Part shown: one piece after another, positions 1 through 11,499 of the stretch
How positions within the stretch are numbered: the stretch's first letter is position 1
Layout: the number at the start of each line of letters is the position of its first letter
Source: Lycium barbarum
Lineage: Eukaryota; Streptophyta; Magnoliopsida; Solanales; Solanaceae
Length of the DNA stretch: 64,000 nt
NCBI RefSeq assembly: GCF_019175385.1
Contig: NC_083339.1
Span: forward strand, 49,156,282-49,220,281
Direction: 5' to 3'
Made by a program: the position numbers and the translations under genes
Notes under the pieces: generated by a model
What the model was told of the DNA's origin: nothing
Database searches by the model: none
The model's input: the letters and a program-made list of their open reading frames with translations, nothing else

Positions 1-708
1 TTTCAACAATTGGAAACTCCGCTCACAAGAATCGGTCCACTGGAACTTAGCTGCCTTCTGGGTTAGCCTCGTTAAAGGCGCTGATATTGAGGCAAACTTC
101 TCTATGAACCTTCTGTAATACCCTGCTAGCCCCAGAAAGCTGCGTACTTCAGTAGGTGTCGTAGGTCTAGGCCAAGTCTTCACCGCCTCAATCTTCTGCG
201 TATCTACCCGAACGCCGTCAGCTGCAATAATATGCCCCAAGAATGCTACTGAGGTCAACCAGAATTCACATTTAGAGAACTTAGCATACAATTTCTGGTG
301 CTGGAGCACCCTAAGTACCGTTCTCAAATAATCTGCATGCTCCTCTTCTGATCGTGAATAGACCAGAATATCATCAATGAATACAATCACGAACAGGTCA
401 AGAAATGGCTTGAACACTCTGTTCATCAGATCCATAAATACTGCCGGAGCATTGGTCAACCCAAAGGACATCCCGTATCGGGTCCTGAACGCCGTCTTTG
501 GAATGTCTGCCTCCTTTACCCGCACTTGGTGATAACCTGACCGCAGGTCTATCTTCGAGAAACACTTAGCACCCTGCAACTGGTCAAATAGATCATCGAT
601 CCTGGGGAGAGGATACCTGTTCTTTATGGTTACTTTATTCAGCTGCCTATAATCAATACACATCCGCAGCGACCCATCCTTCTTCTTTACAAATAATACC
701 GGTGCTCC
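1..708 (-). pseudogene. TE-1 reverse transcriptase domain (partial, in frame with gag)
   Basis: This is the reverse transcriptase part of the TE-1 polyprotein, which copies element RNA into DNA inside the particle. I checked every codon from 708 to 1 and found no stop. Visible motifs are [18 protein letters not shown], the catalytic FIDD at 370-381 and AFLGHII, then YYRRFIEKF near the RNase H boundary. RYG is followed directly by MSFGLTNAP at 471/472, whereas TE-2 has six more residues (HYDFLV) between them, so six residues are missing in frame. The TAG at 709-711 replaces the usual Trp of the SPWGAP motif. RNase H and integrase lie beyond the left edge. Confidence 0.92.
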
Positions 709-1785
709 CTAAGGTGGTGTACTGGGTCTGATGAAGCCCTTTTCTAGTAGGTCTTTCAGTTGCTCCTTCAGTTCCTTCAGTTCTGCAGGTGCCATTCTGT
801 AAGGAGGAATAGATATGGGCTGAGTGTCTGGTAATACATCTATAGCGAATTCTATCTCCCGCTCAGGAGGAAGGCCTGGGAGTTCATCTGGGAATACATC
901 GGGAAACTCGCTAACCACCGGCATTGACTGAATAGTCGGCGCCTCTGCCTTTAGGTCGTGTACCCGTACCAGATGATAAATATAGCCCTTTCTGATCATC
1001 TTCCTTGCCTTGAGGTATGAAATAAACTTACCCTTCGGCGATGCTGTATTTCCCATCCACTCTATATCTGGCTCTCCTGGGAACTGAAATCGGACTATCT
1101 TGCCTCGACAGTCAACGTTAGCGTAACAAGAAGCTAACCAATCCATGCCCATAATAACATCAAACTCAGTCATATCTAGCTCTATCAGGTCTGCCTTACT
1201 GCAACGACTATATATGTTTACTGTACAATCTCTATATACTTGTCTTGCTATAACAGAATCTCCTACTGGTGTAGCTACTTCAAATGGTTCTATCGATTCA
1301 GGTTTTATCCTAATTCTACTAGCAACGAGTGGGGAAATATACGATAATGTGGAGCCTGGGTCTATCAATGCATACACCTCTCGAGAGAAAATCGATAGCA
1401 TACCTGTAACCACATTAGGTGACGCCTCCTGATCCTGCCTGGTAGCTAAGGCATATAGGCGGTTCGAAGGACCGCTGGAACTAGAAGCTCCGCCACGACC
1501 TCTACCACGGCCTGCCGGTGCCTGGAAACCCTGCCCCATAGGGCGCACAGCCGTAGAAGAAGATGAACCAGCAACTGATCCAGTAGGCTGAGCCGCACCG
1601 CCTGGACTGGCCCCTTGTGGACAATCCCTCATAATATGGCCCTGACGGCCGCAAGAAAAACAAGCACCTGTAGCACGATAACACTCGCCAGAATGCTGTT
1701 TCCCACATCGAGAACACCGAGGTAAGGGTGGCCTCGACTGACTGGGACCTTTGTTCACTTGCGAACCCGAAGCCCTGGAGCTCTA
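709..1785 (-). pseudogene. TE-1 zinc knuckle, aspartic protease and RT connection
   Basis: This is the middle of the TE-1 polyprotein, between TAG codons at 1783-1785 and 709-711. It starts with a Cys-rich pair: CSRCGKQHSGEC and then a canonical CCHC knuckle CFSCGRQGHIMRDC at about 1621-1662, which in this family binds the element RNA. An arginine/glycine-rich linker (GRGRGRGG) follows. The retropepsin has the active-site triplet as DPG (ALIDPGST) and the second signature FDVIMGMDWL. The end carries the gypsy connection [18 protein letters not shown] leading into RT. It is in the same frame as gag and RT, so one base change at each flanking TAG broke the polyprotein. Confidence 0.9.
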
Positions 1786-2853
1786 GCCGGCTCCTGAATA
1801 CCCGACACTATCAAATCTCTTGCCAGCGAACTGTGGGGGTGCACTCCGTGCTAGCTGAGAGGGATATCTACCGTGCTGCTGCTGAGGCTGCCTGCCTCGA
1901 AATTCGCCTGAATGACCAGCTGACCTAGCTCTCTTATGATGGCCACTGTCATAGTCTCTCTCGGGCTGACGCCCCTTGTGTTGATCCTCCATCCCCTGGG
2001 CATACGCCTATAACCGGGAAATATCCATCCCTGGCTGGGAGGCCATTACCATACAGCTATCAACCAAGTAGCGATCCAACCCCATCACATACCAATGCAT
2101 CCTATTAGTCATATCGGGTACAATAACAGGCGTATATCTAGCCAACGAATCGAACTCGAGACTATAATCCCGAACGCTCCTGCCATTCTGTCCCAGTCGC
2201 AAGAATCTATTGACTCTGGCTCGCCGCATTTCCGGAGGCAGAAAATGGCCAAGAAATGCCTCCACAAACTCATCCCACACTGCTGGAGGAGCATCCGCGC
2301 CCCTAGACAACTCCCACGACTCGTACCAGTTGACAGCTACGTCTCGCAGTCGATACGAAGCTAACTCCACTGACTCAGTCTCAGAAGCCTTAGTTAGCCT
2401 CAGCGTATGTTGCATCTGCCAAACGAACTCCTGCGGGTCCTCTTCGGGCTTCGACCCAAAAAATTCTAGAGGGTTACATGTTAGGAAGTCACGGGCCCTC
2501 AGACTGTCATGTCTATCCGCCTGGTCAACCCCTAGTCCGTGCCTGCGAGTCTGTCCAGCCACTAGTCTGGTAAGTAACTGAACTGCATCTCTCATAGCTC
2601 TATCCTCCGCCCCAGGCTGAGGAGCTGAAGACTCAGGTGCTGGGTCCTCGGTAGTTGGCGGTGGAGCCGCCCCCTGACCCGCAGCTGTCGCTGTCCTAGG
2701 TCCCCCTTGAAATGGCGGTTTAGCAGAACTCGCGGACTGAAGCAAAACCTCAGGCATAATCTGAGCACGAGCCCTAGTAACTCTCCCAGTCTGGCTAGTT
2801 TCTCCTGCTACCCATTTGCCCTTTTGAGCAGCTGTCGCTTTCTTCGGAGGCAT
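1786..2853 (-). pseudogene. TE-1 gag (capsid), one internal TAG
   Basis: Gag would form the virus-like particle of the element. The ATG at 2851-2853 (MPPKKATAAQ) opens a frame of 281 codons to TAG at 2008-2010. The same frame then continues (AYAQGMEDQHKG...) to TAG at 1783-1785. The basic N-terminus and Pro/Ala-rich first 100 residues precede the retrotransposon gag domain at about residues 115-260, with NPLEFFGSKPEEDPQEF, the W-x-E-F-x-E-AFLGHFLP core and YSLEFDSLARYTP. The leader between the primer site and ATG is about 190 bp. Both TAGs most simply derive from CAG (Gln), judged from reading context rather than from an aligned intact copy. Confidence 0.9.
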
Positions 2854-3041
2854 AGCTGTAAACGTAGCAGTCTGTTAGAAAAAGATCATCCTAATAATAT
2901 AGCTCTATCGTACGATCTATGATATGAAAGAAAGATGACATCCTAAATATCCTGTAGCTTCCTGTTTATATATGTGGTGCACAACACACCGATAAACCAG
3001 ACTCTACTAGACACGGTCTGTGGACACTCCGAGGATAAACT

Positions 3042-3053
3042 GCTCTGATACCA
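3042..3053 (-). promoter_or_regulatory. TE-1 primer binding site, initiator Met tRNA type
   Basis: On the minus strand this reads TGGTATCAGAGC, the standard plant primer site complementary to the 3' end of initiator tRNA-Met. It lies four bases inside the LTR end. Minus-strand DNA synthesis would start here. Confidence 0.95.
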
Positions 3054-3057
3054 CTTT

Positions 3058-6000
3058 TGTCACGACCCAACCCCGTAAGCCGTGACTGGTGCCCGACATG
3101 GACACCCGTATACATACACTTTAGCTATATGTTCATTTCACATCAAACTCAATATGGATCTTATAACGACCAAACCATGATCTCAGAACTGTCACATAAA
3201 TATTCATATAAATGCAAGCCGACAAGGCTGCCATCATATAATAATATCATATGCAAGTCGACAAGGCCGCCATCATATACGAACATCATACCACAGCACA
3301 TCTTATAGACACAGCTGAACAGAACCCATACACAACCCACACATATGTCCACAGACCTCTAAGAGTAGCAACAGTAACGTAATATATGACGGGACAGGGC
3401 CCCGTCGTACCCTTAGTCCACATAGGCATATAAATATATATCCGAGAAGGATTTGTACCAAAGTCTTGACTCTGGAACAATGGAGCTCTCCAAAATAGCA
3501 GAAGGGGAAAATCCTAAGCTGTCGGATCACCAAAGCGAATGTCTGCACCTGCGGGCATAAAAGGCAGCCCCCCCCCCCGAAGAAAGGGGGTCAGTACGGA
3601 ATATGTACCGAGCATGTAAAACATGAAATACAGTAAACGGGATCTTGATTTAAATAAGAAGTACAGAAAATGAGTACAATAACCAGAATACCAAATACTT
3701 GCTTTCGAAACATAAATCATGCATGTCAAAATCATATATCATATCCGGCCCCATTATGGGACACAGTGAACATGGTCGCCACCCCGTCTCTGGCGCCATA
3801 ACACAGCATAACTTCAGAATATAATATATATCTCCGTAACACAGCATAACTCCGTAACACAGCATAACTTCATATCACAGCATAACTTCATAACACAGCA
3901 TAACTTCAGAATATACATATATATATATATTGTACCCGACCCTTTAATGAGGGACTCGGCGAACAATACAGTGTGCACGATAACATACCCAGCCCGGGAC
4001 TCGGTGAAAGATATATTGAGATTTGCACGAGCAGAGTAGTGAGAAACTATATGCAATTCAAAACATTTTTAAGGACTCAATGGAATAGTCAACACGAACC
4101 ATCGTTCACAATTTCAAATAATAATCATCTCATATACCTTTCGGATGTCCCTGTGGATTATATCAAATGGAACTTTGAAATCATGTGTACACATTAATAT
4201 ATATGAATCAAAGCATAAGTTTATGGGAATCAAAAATCAATAGCCATCCTAGTGGCTCTAGGAATAGGAGTTTCCTTTGGATTCGTATATATATCGTATA
4301 TTCATTTCACAACGATCATGCAAAAAAGAAAGAAGGGTTAGATTCACATACCTTTAGCGTTTATTCGTCACACAATATGTATACGCTGCCCAATAATACT
4401 TCAACCTATATTAAGATGCCAACAACAACGTTTAAGTTACGGGGAGATTCAAAACGTATTCTAACGTTAGTAACTCCTTTCTAGATGTTTAGGCGACGTT
4501 TACTCTTGTATCCAAACCAAGTACATATAACCAGCCCAACATCAATAATTATATGTTCAATATCAATCCGGAAAGCCCACACAATATTCCAAACAGCCCA
4601 CATTCACAACATGCAATAACGATTCACATACGGCTACTACATTCTCAAGTTACTTCTAATAGTTCGTAGCCTTAACGTTTGCATGTAAAAACTTATAACA
4701 GCCCATCCAACATACAATACAAAGAATAATCTTAATTATGATTAATCTTCCAAGTTCAATAACAACAACGTATCAAAACAGCCCGCACCTTACAACGCTA
4801 GATAATAGTGTACATGCGATTATGACACATCCAATTTATTCTTGTTAATCTATAGTCATATTATTTCGTCGAAACGATTCTATAACAGCCCAACCACTAT
4901 GACAACATGATGTATACTCTTAACTATAATTATTTTTTCCAACTTGATGAAAACAACAAGTCCAAAACAGTCCATTACCACAACATATCCAAAACAGTCC
5001 AACAACATGTCCAAAACAGTCCCTAAACAATGTTCGGAATTCTTGCAAACGTTTACGAACATACTAAGAAAACCACATATGATTCTTACACATTATTTCA
5101 TGTCTTATTTTCATATAATTTCAGTAGGTTATGACCAGATATCCACACGACAAGTACAACATCAATTCATATGCAACTAAGCTACATCGTCATTTCTACA
5201 ATTCTTACAACAACTCACAAACGACTTTAGTTTCAACTCCAACCATTAAACACCTTCATTCCATCATAAAATTAATGATAATAACAATCAAAATATCATG
5301 TAAAAAATTTCACTAACTTCCTCACAAAACAGTCCACAAACGGTTTCAACATGCTTCAACATCACTTCACATAAAATCATAGATTCAATCATTTTCATAC
5401 TAACATAACTTCACCTTTAACCTTCCAATTATTTTCATTCTTTTTAGCATGAGATCTATGATATTAAAAACCATATTTATTAAAGAAAATAAGTCCATTA
5501 ATTCCACCAAAACAGTCCCTATGGCCAACTAACATTCCAACACCAACTTTCATGATTTTATGCATGCGATTCATGTTCATCAAGTTACAACCATACTTCA
5601 ACATCAACACATATAACCCCCTAACTACTATCATGTTCCAACATCAACACACATAATTTCATGTATACAACTTATATTTACTCATCTACATCACCCTTAA
5701 TACAAGCAAAAGAAGTTAGATCTTACCTGGACAACTTGACTTCTCTACTTGGCTAGAGTTTGTGTTTTGAGATGAAAATGGTTCTTGTTGCTCCAAAGAC
5801 TATCTTCACGTTCTAGGGACATTCTAAAGGGTTGAAACACCTTGGAAAATAATTTATGGATCAAGACTCAAAGGGCTCAAAAATCAGTCCCTTGGCCGAG
5901 ACTTTCTCTCTCTAGAATTAGGTTTTTCTTTCTTTGCGTTGTGTAGTAGGAATGAATTGTGATGGCTGATATCTTGGTCATTATTTGGTTCAAATATGAT

Positions 6001-6688
6001 GCTTACAAGTTGGTCCCATGCTCCACTTATGGAATGAGTCATTCCATTCTTAAATATTTTCTAATTCTTTCCCTTCACTTTCGGCTAGCCTACTTCCCTT
6101 GTCTCTCCTTTCTTCATTCTTTTCAATTGTTTACAAGACAATTGTAAGTGTGGTGAATTATTCATACATCACCCTTTGTCTATTGTAATCATGCCAAGAT
6201 GGATGAGCAATATTTAATTTAAAGTGATCCCTCCACCATGTGATGTCTTCCTAAAATAATGTATACTTTCATAAAGTAGTAGATGCTCAAATATTCAATT
6301 GTATGCTCCAACTTTTCTCCTCCAAATTTCTGTTTTATGGCCGAATATAACTTGTATTTTCCTTCCAATTTAATTGTCCACAATATATTGAAAATGTAGT
6401 GGATCAATCAACATTTAATTGCACATTTGTATGTCTTCCATTAGCCTTATTTTAGATGACTTTGAGTCATCCTTTTTACCTTGGACGTTTGATACTCTTG
6501 TTGGCTCATTATTGTCACAAATTTTTACTTAACACCACAATTAAGTAGTTCCTAATCTCTAATAACATTTTTACACTAAGTAAAATTTATAACCGATTAG
6601 GTCTAGTTTAGAAATTAAAAATCCGAGGTTTCTACCTCACGTCGATTCCTTCGCGAATAACTCGACGTATAAAATACGGGGTCTAACA
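3058..6688 (-). repeat. TE-1 5' LTR (3631 bp)
   Basis: On the minus strand the LTR begins TGTTAGACCCCG at 6688 and ends GGGTCGTGACA at 3058. It is non-coding. Short repeats include CACAGCATAACTTC-type tandem units at about 3800-3910, a GCAAGYCGACAAGGC unit repeated at about 3213-3275, and an 11-base C run at 3568-3578. The segment around 3745-3800 (CCGGCCCCATTATGGGAC followed by CCACCCCGTC and CTGGCGCCATAACAC) recurs almost unchanged in TE-10 at about 41400-41465, which places the two LTRs in the same broad family. Confidence 0.92.
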
Positions 6689-7818
6689 CCCTTGAGATCC
6701 GTGATAAGGGTCCGATGCCCGTACTTTATGTCTCTTATTATTATTGCATGCCTTTTCTGTTTTGCGTGCATATCACTTATATATCCTCGTCGATTGAAGG
6801 AAAGTAAAAAGGTGAAGCCTTTATGATATTGAGAATGTAAGAATGGATTTCATGCTTTTGTACTTGTTCTTGACTTGATGCACGTCATATTCATGTATTC
6901 ATGCATAGGATTTGACGATATGATTGTGAGTTTGATGGGATCTTATTCCGGACGAGTTATGATGTTTTGGCACGTTCGATTGGTACTTGCGCTCGGTTGG
7001 CTAAGAGACAGGTTATTGAGATATGATGTGATTGAAGCCGTGATCTTAGGAAATTATCGAAGCGATGATATATGGGCCTCATGAGCCCCCATGGGTCACG
7101 ATTCGTTAATATTCAAACGTGTGTATATCGAGATGTGGAAACAAAGGCCTTGCATTTCATTTGCATATCATTCATCCATTTTTTCTATATGTTTCTGGTC
7201 ATTATTGGTTCTGTTTTGCCTTATCTTGCAAATCTATCTGTTATGTGGGTTTAGTGGTTATAATGATTGTCTCGTATTTGGACTAATCGCGGTCAAGGTT
7301 GGTTGTGATGTCAAAGACACACCCTCGTCTCTAGTCCGAAAAGGGTCGGTCAACGATGCATGCTGAGTACCTGTTGTTTATTGTACCCACGCTACACTTG
7401 CTGCACCTTTTTTTGTATGCACACTTGATCCCTAGTACGAGTGGAGGCTGCGACTAGGTTCCCTTCTAGAGCATTGCTTGAGAGGCCGAGGTGAGCTTCT
7501 TGGATTCATGATGGCTTGGGATTTTTCTTATCCTTTATTTTCTGTCTTTTTCATTTCAGACAGTTTTCTTATGTATTCAGACTATTTATACTCGTAGTAG
7601 TACTTGTATTATGGGGAAGGATTGTAATAATTACTTAAGTATTTCTATTTAATAATTACTTAAGTATTTCTATTTAATATTGTTAAGACTTGAAAATGAC
7701 TTGTATGCTTATTTTCGCTTATAATATTTCCTCTTATTTTGGGTTGTTAATGGTTGGTGTTGGCCTACTAGTACGGTAGGACTAGTGCCATCATGACTTG
7801 GTAAATTGAGTCATGATA
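6689..7818 (+). repeat. TE-2 5' LTR, 3' portion
   Basis: It matches 14433-15510 plus 18116-18172 of the 3' LTR over its length, for example CCCTTGAGATCCGTG, TATCCTCGTCGA and the end TGAGTCATGATA. A 25-bp unit (AATAATTACTTAAGTATTTC plus five bases) is in two tandem copies at 7626-7650 and 7651-7675 but single in the 3' LTR. The 3' LTR has about 14 extra bases (GGTGACATCGGATT) near 15371 that are absent here. No gene is seen; the small open frames are chance. Confidence 0.9.
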
Positions 7819-7820
7819 AA

Positions 7821-7835
7821 TCGGTATTTAAGCCC
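7821..7835 (+). promoter_or_regulatory. TE-2 degenerate primer binding site
   Basis: TCGGTATTTAAGCCC stands where TTGGTATCAGAGCCC is expected, directly after the LTR end and in the same context as the intact TE-4 site at 19438. Several substitutions suggest it can no longer prime from tRNA-Met. Confidence 0.75.
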
Positions 7836-8019
7836 TAGGATAATCGATCTCACCAATACAAGGACGATGTCTATTAGAGTCTCGCGGATAGGTAACAAGA
7901 GCTTCGTACTTATCCTCGGGAGGCTATAGGACCTTTAGGAAAACTCTCATCTTTTGTTCTTTATCGTGCGTAATTACTTCTAATATGTTCTAAGATTTCA
8001 ATGTTTTGTTCTCTCACAG

Positions 8020-9480
8020 ATGGTGAGAACACGGTCAGCCACTGTAGGTGGTCAGGGTACAACACCAGCTCCTGTACCTGCTCCCGGAGCTACTAGGGGA
8101 GGTATGGGATGAGCCAGAGGTTGAGGCCGGGCTGGAGCCCATGTTGCTAGAGCACCCGCAGCCGCTCATGCTCCTGTCCGTGAGGCGTCTCTCGAGCCAG
8201 AGGGTAGTGACTAGGTCAAGGGTGAGATACCCGTAGAGGTACCAGGTAAGGCTCCCCCAGTTCACCTATCTGCAGAGTTTCTCCAGGATGCCATGGCCCG
8301 TCTTCTGAGTTACTTTGATTGGATGTCTCAGGCAGGCATGATATCGACTCTTTCTAAGGGATCCCATACTTAGGCAGGAGCACAGACTCCCGAGCAGGTA
8401 GCCGCAGGTTTCAAGACTCTAGGAGCGCGGCCAGTTGCCACTGTGCCTTTTCAGGCTCTTTGAGCCCAGTTGCAGGTGTTGTTACTCCGGGTATTGTTCC
8501 ACGGCCAGCGGTTCAGCCTACTATAACTGTTGATGAGTAGAAGAGGTGGGATAAGTTTGACAAGATGAAACTGCAGACTTATGACGGACATCCTGATACT
8601 GATCCTTATGAGTTCTTGTTTAGTTGCTATGAGAGGTTGGGCACCCTTGGACTAGTGCGGTCTAATGGTGTGGGGTTTATGGAGATGAAGATGATTGGCC
8701 CCGCTAAGCAGTGGTGGAGGGCATTCTTGGAGACTAGGCCCGTTGGATCGCCTCCGCTCACTTGGAAAGAGTTTTCGAGAGTCTTCTTAGAGAAGTGGGT
8801 CCCTTTCAGCTTCCGTAAGGAGAGGCATGAGAGGTTTAACCATCTTGAATAGGGATCTATAAGTGTTACTGAGTACGAGATGGAGTTTCATGCCTTTTCC
8901 CGCCATGCCTTAACTGTTCTACCTGATGAGGCGGAGAGGATCCGCAAGTTCATTCGAGGTTTATCGTATCATCTCAAGGTTGCTGCGATGTTTGTTGCCT
9001 CCTCAGGTAAGGACTTTTAGTGTGTTGTTGATGTTGAGCGAGGTATGAAGACACTTAGGCGCCAGCAGTTTGGGGATAGGTCTGGGAAGAGACCTCATTT
9101 TTCGGGAGGTTTTAGAGGTTCCTTTTCTGGAGGTCATGATCATCGTAGTAGAGGCCATCGTCCACAGTTAAGTCGGATACTCCAGGAAACTATCCAACCT
9201 TATCAGGGTGGTACTTCAGGTCGTAGTGGTGGATATAGTCCAGGGCAGAGTTCTCAGTCGTCGTATTCTCAGCCAGGTGGTCATGGTGATGATTTTGGTT
9301 CTTCTCCTTAGCCTGCAGCCCGTGGTGGATGTTTCGAGTGTGGTTAGGTTGGGCACTATACCAGAAATTTCCCCAGAGCTCGACAAAGTGGTTCACACCC
9401 CAGTTCTTAGGTTTCTACTCCGAGGCCAGCTAGTCAGCCATCGAGAAGGCGTTCTCAGAGTGGTAGAGGGACTCTCATTC
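8020..9480 (+). pseudogene. TE-2 gag remnant
   Basis: The ATG at 8020 opens MVRTRSATVGGQ, a start typical of this gag family, and is stopped by TGA at 8110-8112. After a frame change the core is open at 8565-8852 (MKLQTYDGHPDTDPYEF, WWRAFLETR, WKEFSRVFLEKWVP). It continues past TAG at 8850-8852 with SVTEYEMEFHAFSRHA and past further TAGs at 9018-9020 and 9309-9311. The C-terminus is rich in Gly, Ser and Gln. The zinc knuckle near 9330-9375 reads CFECG-stop-VGHYTRNF: a TAG stands at the Gln position and the last Cys is Phe. The protein cannot be made; most stops look like CAG to TAG or CGA to TGA changes. Confidence 0.9.
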
Positions 9481-9559
9481 AGATAGGGGTGGCACCCAGA
9501 CCGACCGTGGAGGTGGTCGTGGGGGTTCACAATCTGGTGGTGGTGGAGCCCAGTGTTAT

Positions 9560-10016
9560 GCATTTTCGGGTAGACCAGAGGTAGAGGCCTCAGATGTTAT
9601 GATTACCGGTATTATTTTCGCTTTATCACCGGTCAGCTATTACTTTATTTGATCCGGTTTATACTTATTCATATGTATCTACTCATTTTGCATCGGGTCT
9701 AGATATGATGTACGAGTCTCTTGATGTTTTTGTTTATGTTTCTACTCTGGTGGGAGAGTCCGTAGTGGTGGATCGGTTGTACCGATCCTGTGTAGTCACT
9801 ATGATGGGTTATGAGACTTGGGTTGATTTGATGATTCTAGATATGACGAACTTTGATGTTATTTTGGGCACGAGTTGGTTATCTCCGTGCCATGCGATTT
9901 TAGATTGCCATGCCAAGACGGTTACTTTAGCCATGCCTGGGATTCCTAGGTTAGAGTGGAAGGGTACGGGTAGTCCCGCGCCTAAGTAGATAGTTTCATT
10001 TCTTAAGTCGTGTCGG
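9560..10016 (+). pseudogene. TE-2 aspartic protease remnant
   Basis: This is the retropepsin part of the TE-2 polyprotein, which would process the polyprotein. The active-site region reads ALFDPV-like (LFDPVYTYSY at about 9645-9680), where TE-1 has DPG, so a Gly to Val change hits the catalytic loop. The open stretch 9705-9989 then carries YRSCVVTMMGYETWVDL, the second signature FDVILGTSWLSP and the family tail LEWKGTGSPAPK before TAG at 9987-9989. Length and order match the same part of TE-4 (21438-21632). Confidence 0.85.
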
Positions 10017-11400
10017 ATGGTTGAGAAAGGGTGTCTAGCTTATATTGGTGGTACCGGTGCCGAGACTCCTCCACTTGAGTCGGTAGCGGTTGTGAGAGAG
10101 TTTCCTGAGGTGTTCCCTACTGATCTTCCTGGTATTCCTCCGGACCGGGATATTGATTTCCATAAGATAGCTCCAGCAGAGTTGAAGGAATTGAAAGAAC
10201 AGTTGCAAGATTTATTGAGCAAAGGGTTTATTCGTCCTAGTGTGTCCCCGTGGGGTGCACCGGTATTGTTTGTGATGAAGAAGGACGGATCCATAAGGAT
10301 GTGTATTGATTATAGGCAGTTGAATAAGGTTACCATCAAGAACAAGTATCCCATTCCCAGGATTGATGACCCGTTTGACCAGCTTCAGGGAGCGTCAGTC
10401 TTTTCAAAGATTGATTTGAGATCCAGATATCATCAACTTAAGATCCGGATAGAGGATATTCCCAAGATAGCATTTTGTACTCGTTATGGTCATTATGATT
10501 TTTTGGTTATGTCTTTTGGGTTGACTAATGCACCTACAACATTTATGGAGTTGATGAATGATGTCTTTCTATCATATTTGGACTCCCTTGTGATCGTTTT
10601 CATCGATGATATTTTGATCTACTCTAGGATTAGGGAGGAGCACGAGAGGCATCTGAGGATTGTTCTTGAGACTTTGAGGGAGAAGAGGCTTTATGGTAAG
10701 TTCTCTAAGTAAGATTTGTGGCTTAGTTCTGTGGCGTTTTTAGGGCACGTGGTGTCCAAGGATGGTATCACGATTGACCCACAGAAGATTGAGGCTGTTT
10801 GTGATTGGGGCAGGCCTACTACAGTTTCAGAGGTTCAGAGCTTTGTTGGTTTGGCTAGTTACTATCGATGATTCGTTGAGGGATTCTCTGCCATAGCATC
10901 TCCCCTTACCAGATTGACCCAAAAGTACGTTCCTTTTCAATAGTCAGATGAGTGTGAGACGAGCTTTCGAAAGCTCAAGGCCTTGTTGGTTTCAGCTCCC
11001 ATTTTGACCCTTTTTATGGAGGGTGAGGGTTTTACCGTGTATTGCGATGCTTCGCGGTTGGGTCTTGGTTGTGTTCTTATACAGAAAGGGAAGGCCATCG
11101 CTGTGCTTCCAAGAAATTGAAGGTGCACAAGAAGAACTACCCCGTTCATGACTTTGAGTTAGCGGCGGTGGTGTTTTCTTTGAAGATTTGAAGACACTAT
11201 CTCTATGGCGTGCATTGTGAGTTTTTCACGGATCATTAGAGTCTTCAACATATATTCAACCAAAAGCATCTGAACATGAGGCAGCGAAGATGGTTAGAGT
11301 TACTCAAGGATTATGATATGTCTATCCTTTAGTATCCGGGAAAGGCCAATATGGTTGCGGATTGCCTTGAGTCAGAAATCAGTGAGTATGGGTAGTCTTG
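10017..11400 (+). pseudogene. TE-2 reverse transcriptase and RNase H remnant
   Basis: The longest surviving frame of TE-2 is 10017-10712 (231 residues) with [62 protein letters not shown] and the catalytic FIDD at 10599-10610. DIDF is followed by [14 protein letters not shown]. Compared with TE-4 and TE-1, roughly 17 residues including the IPPYRM motif are missing in frame at about 10160. After a TAA at 10710-10712 the frame continues with FLGHVVSKDGITI and a mutated YYR-stop-FVEGF. RNase H begins near 11030 with YCDASRLGLGCVL. Several later stops make it inactive. Confidence 0.9.
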
Positions 11401-11499
11401 CTTGTCTCCAGATTGGGGAGAGACCTTTGGCTAAGGAGATTCAAAGTTTGGCAAATTCCTTGGTTAGGCTTGATATTTCTGAACCTGGAAGGTTCTTGC

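Larger units (their letters stand above)
1..6688 (-). mobile_element. TE-1: Tekay/Del-like Ty3/gypsy retrotransposon, 5' part
   Basis: The element lies on the minus strand with its 5' LTR at 3058-6688, primer binding site at 3042-3053, and gag-protease-reverse transcriptase running off the left window edge. The order gag, CCHC knuckle, protease, RT on a single frame and a methionine-type primer site are those of plant gypsy elements. The right boundary is exact: the sequence from 6689 onward is the LTR of TE-2 and matches the uninterrupted copy from 14433. TE-1 therefore inserted into the 5' LTR of TE-2. The expected target duplication is CCCTT (6689-6693); its partner is outside the window. 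It is one of the better preserved elements here. Confidence 0.93.

Noticed and set aside
709..2010. Programmed TAG readthrough as a normal expression strategy of TE-1
   Set aside because: Three TAGs at unrelated positions, one replacing a conserved Trp inside RT, fit mutation better than regulated readthrough.
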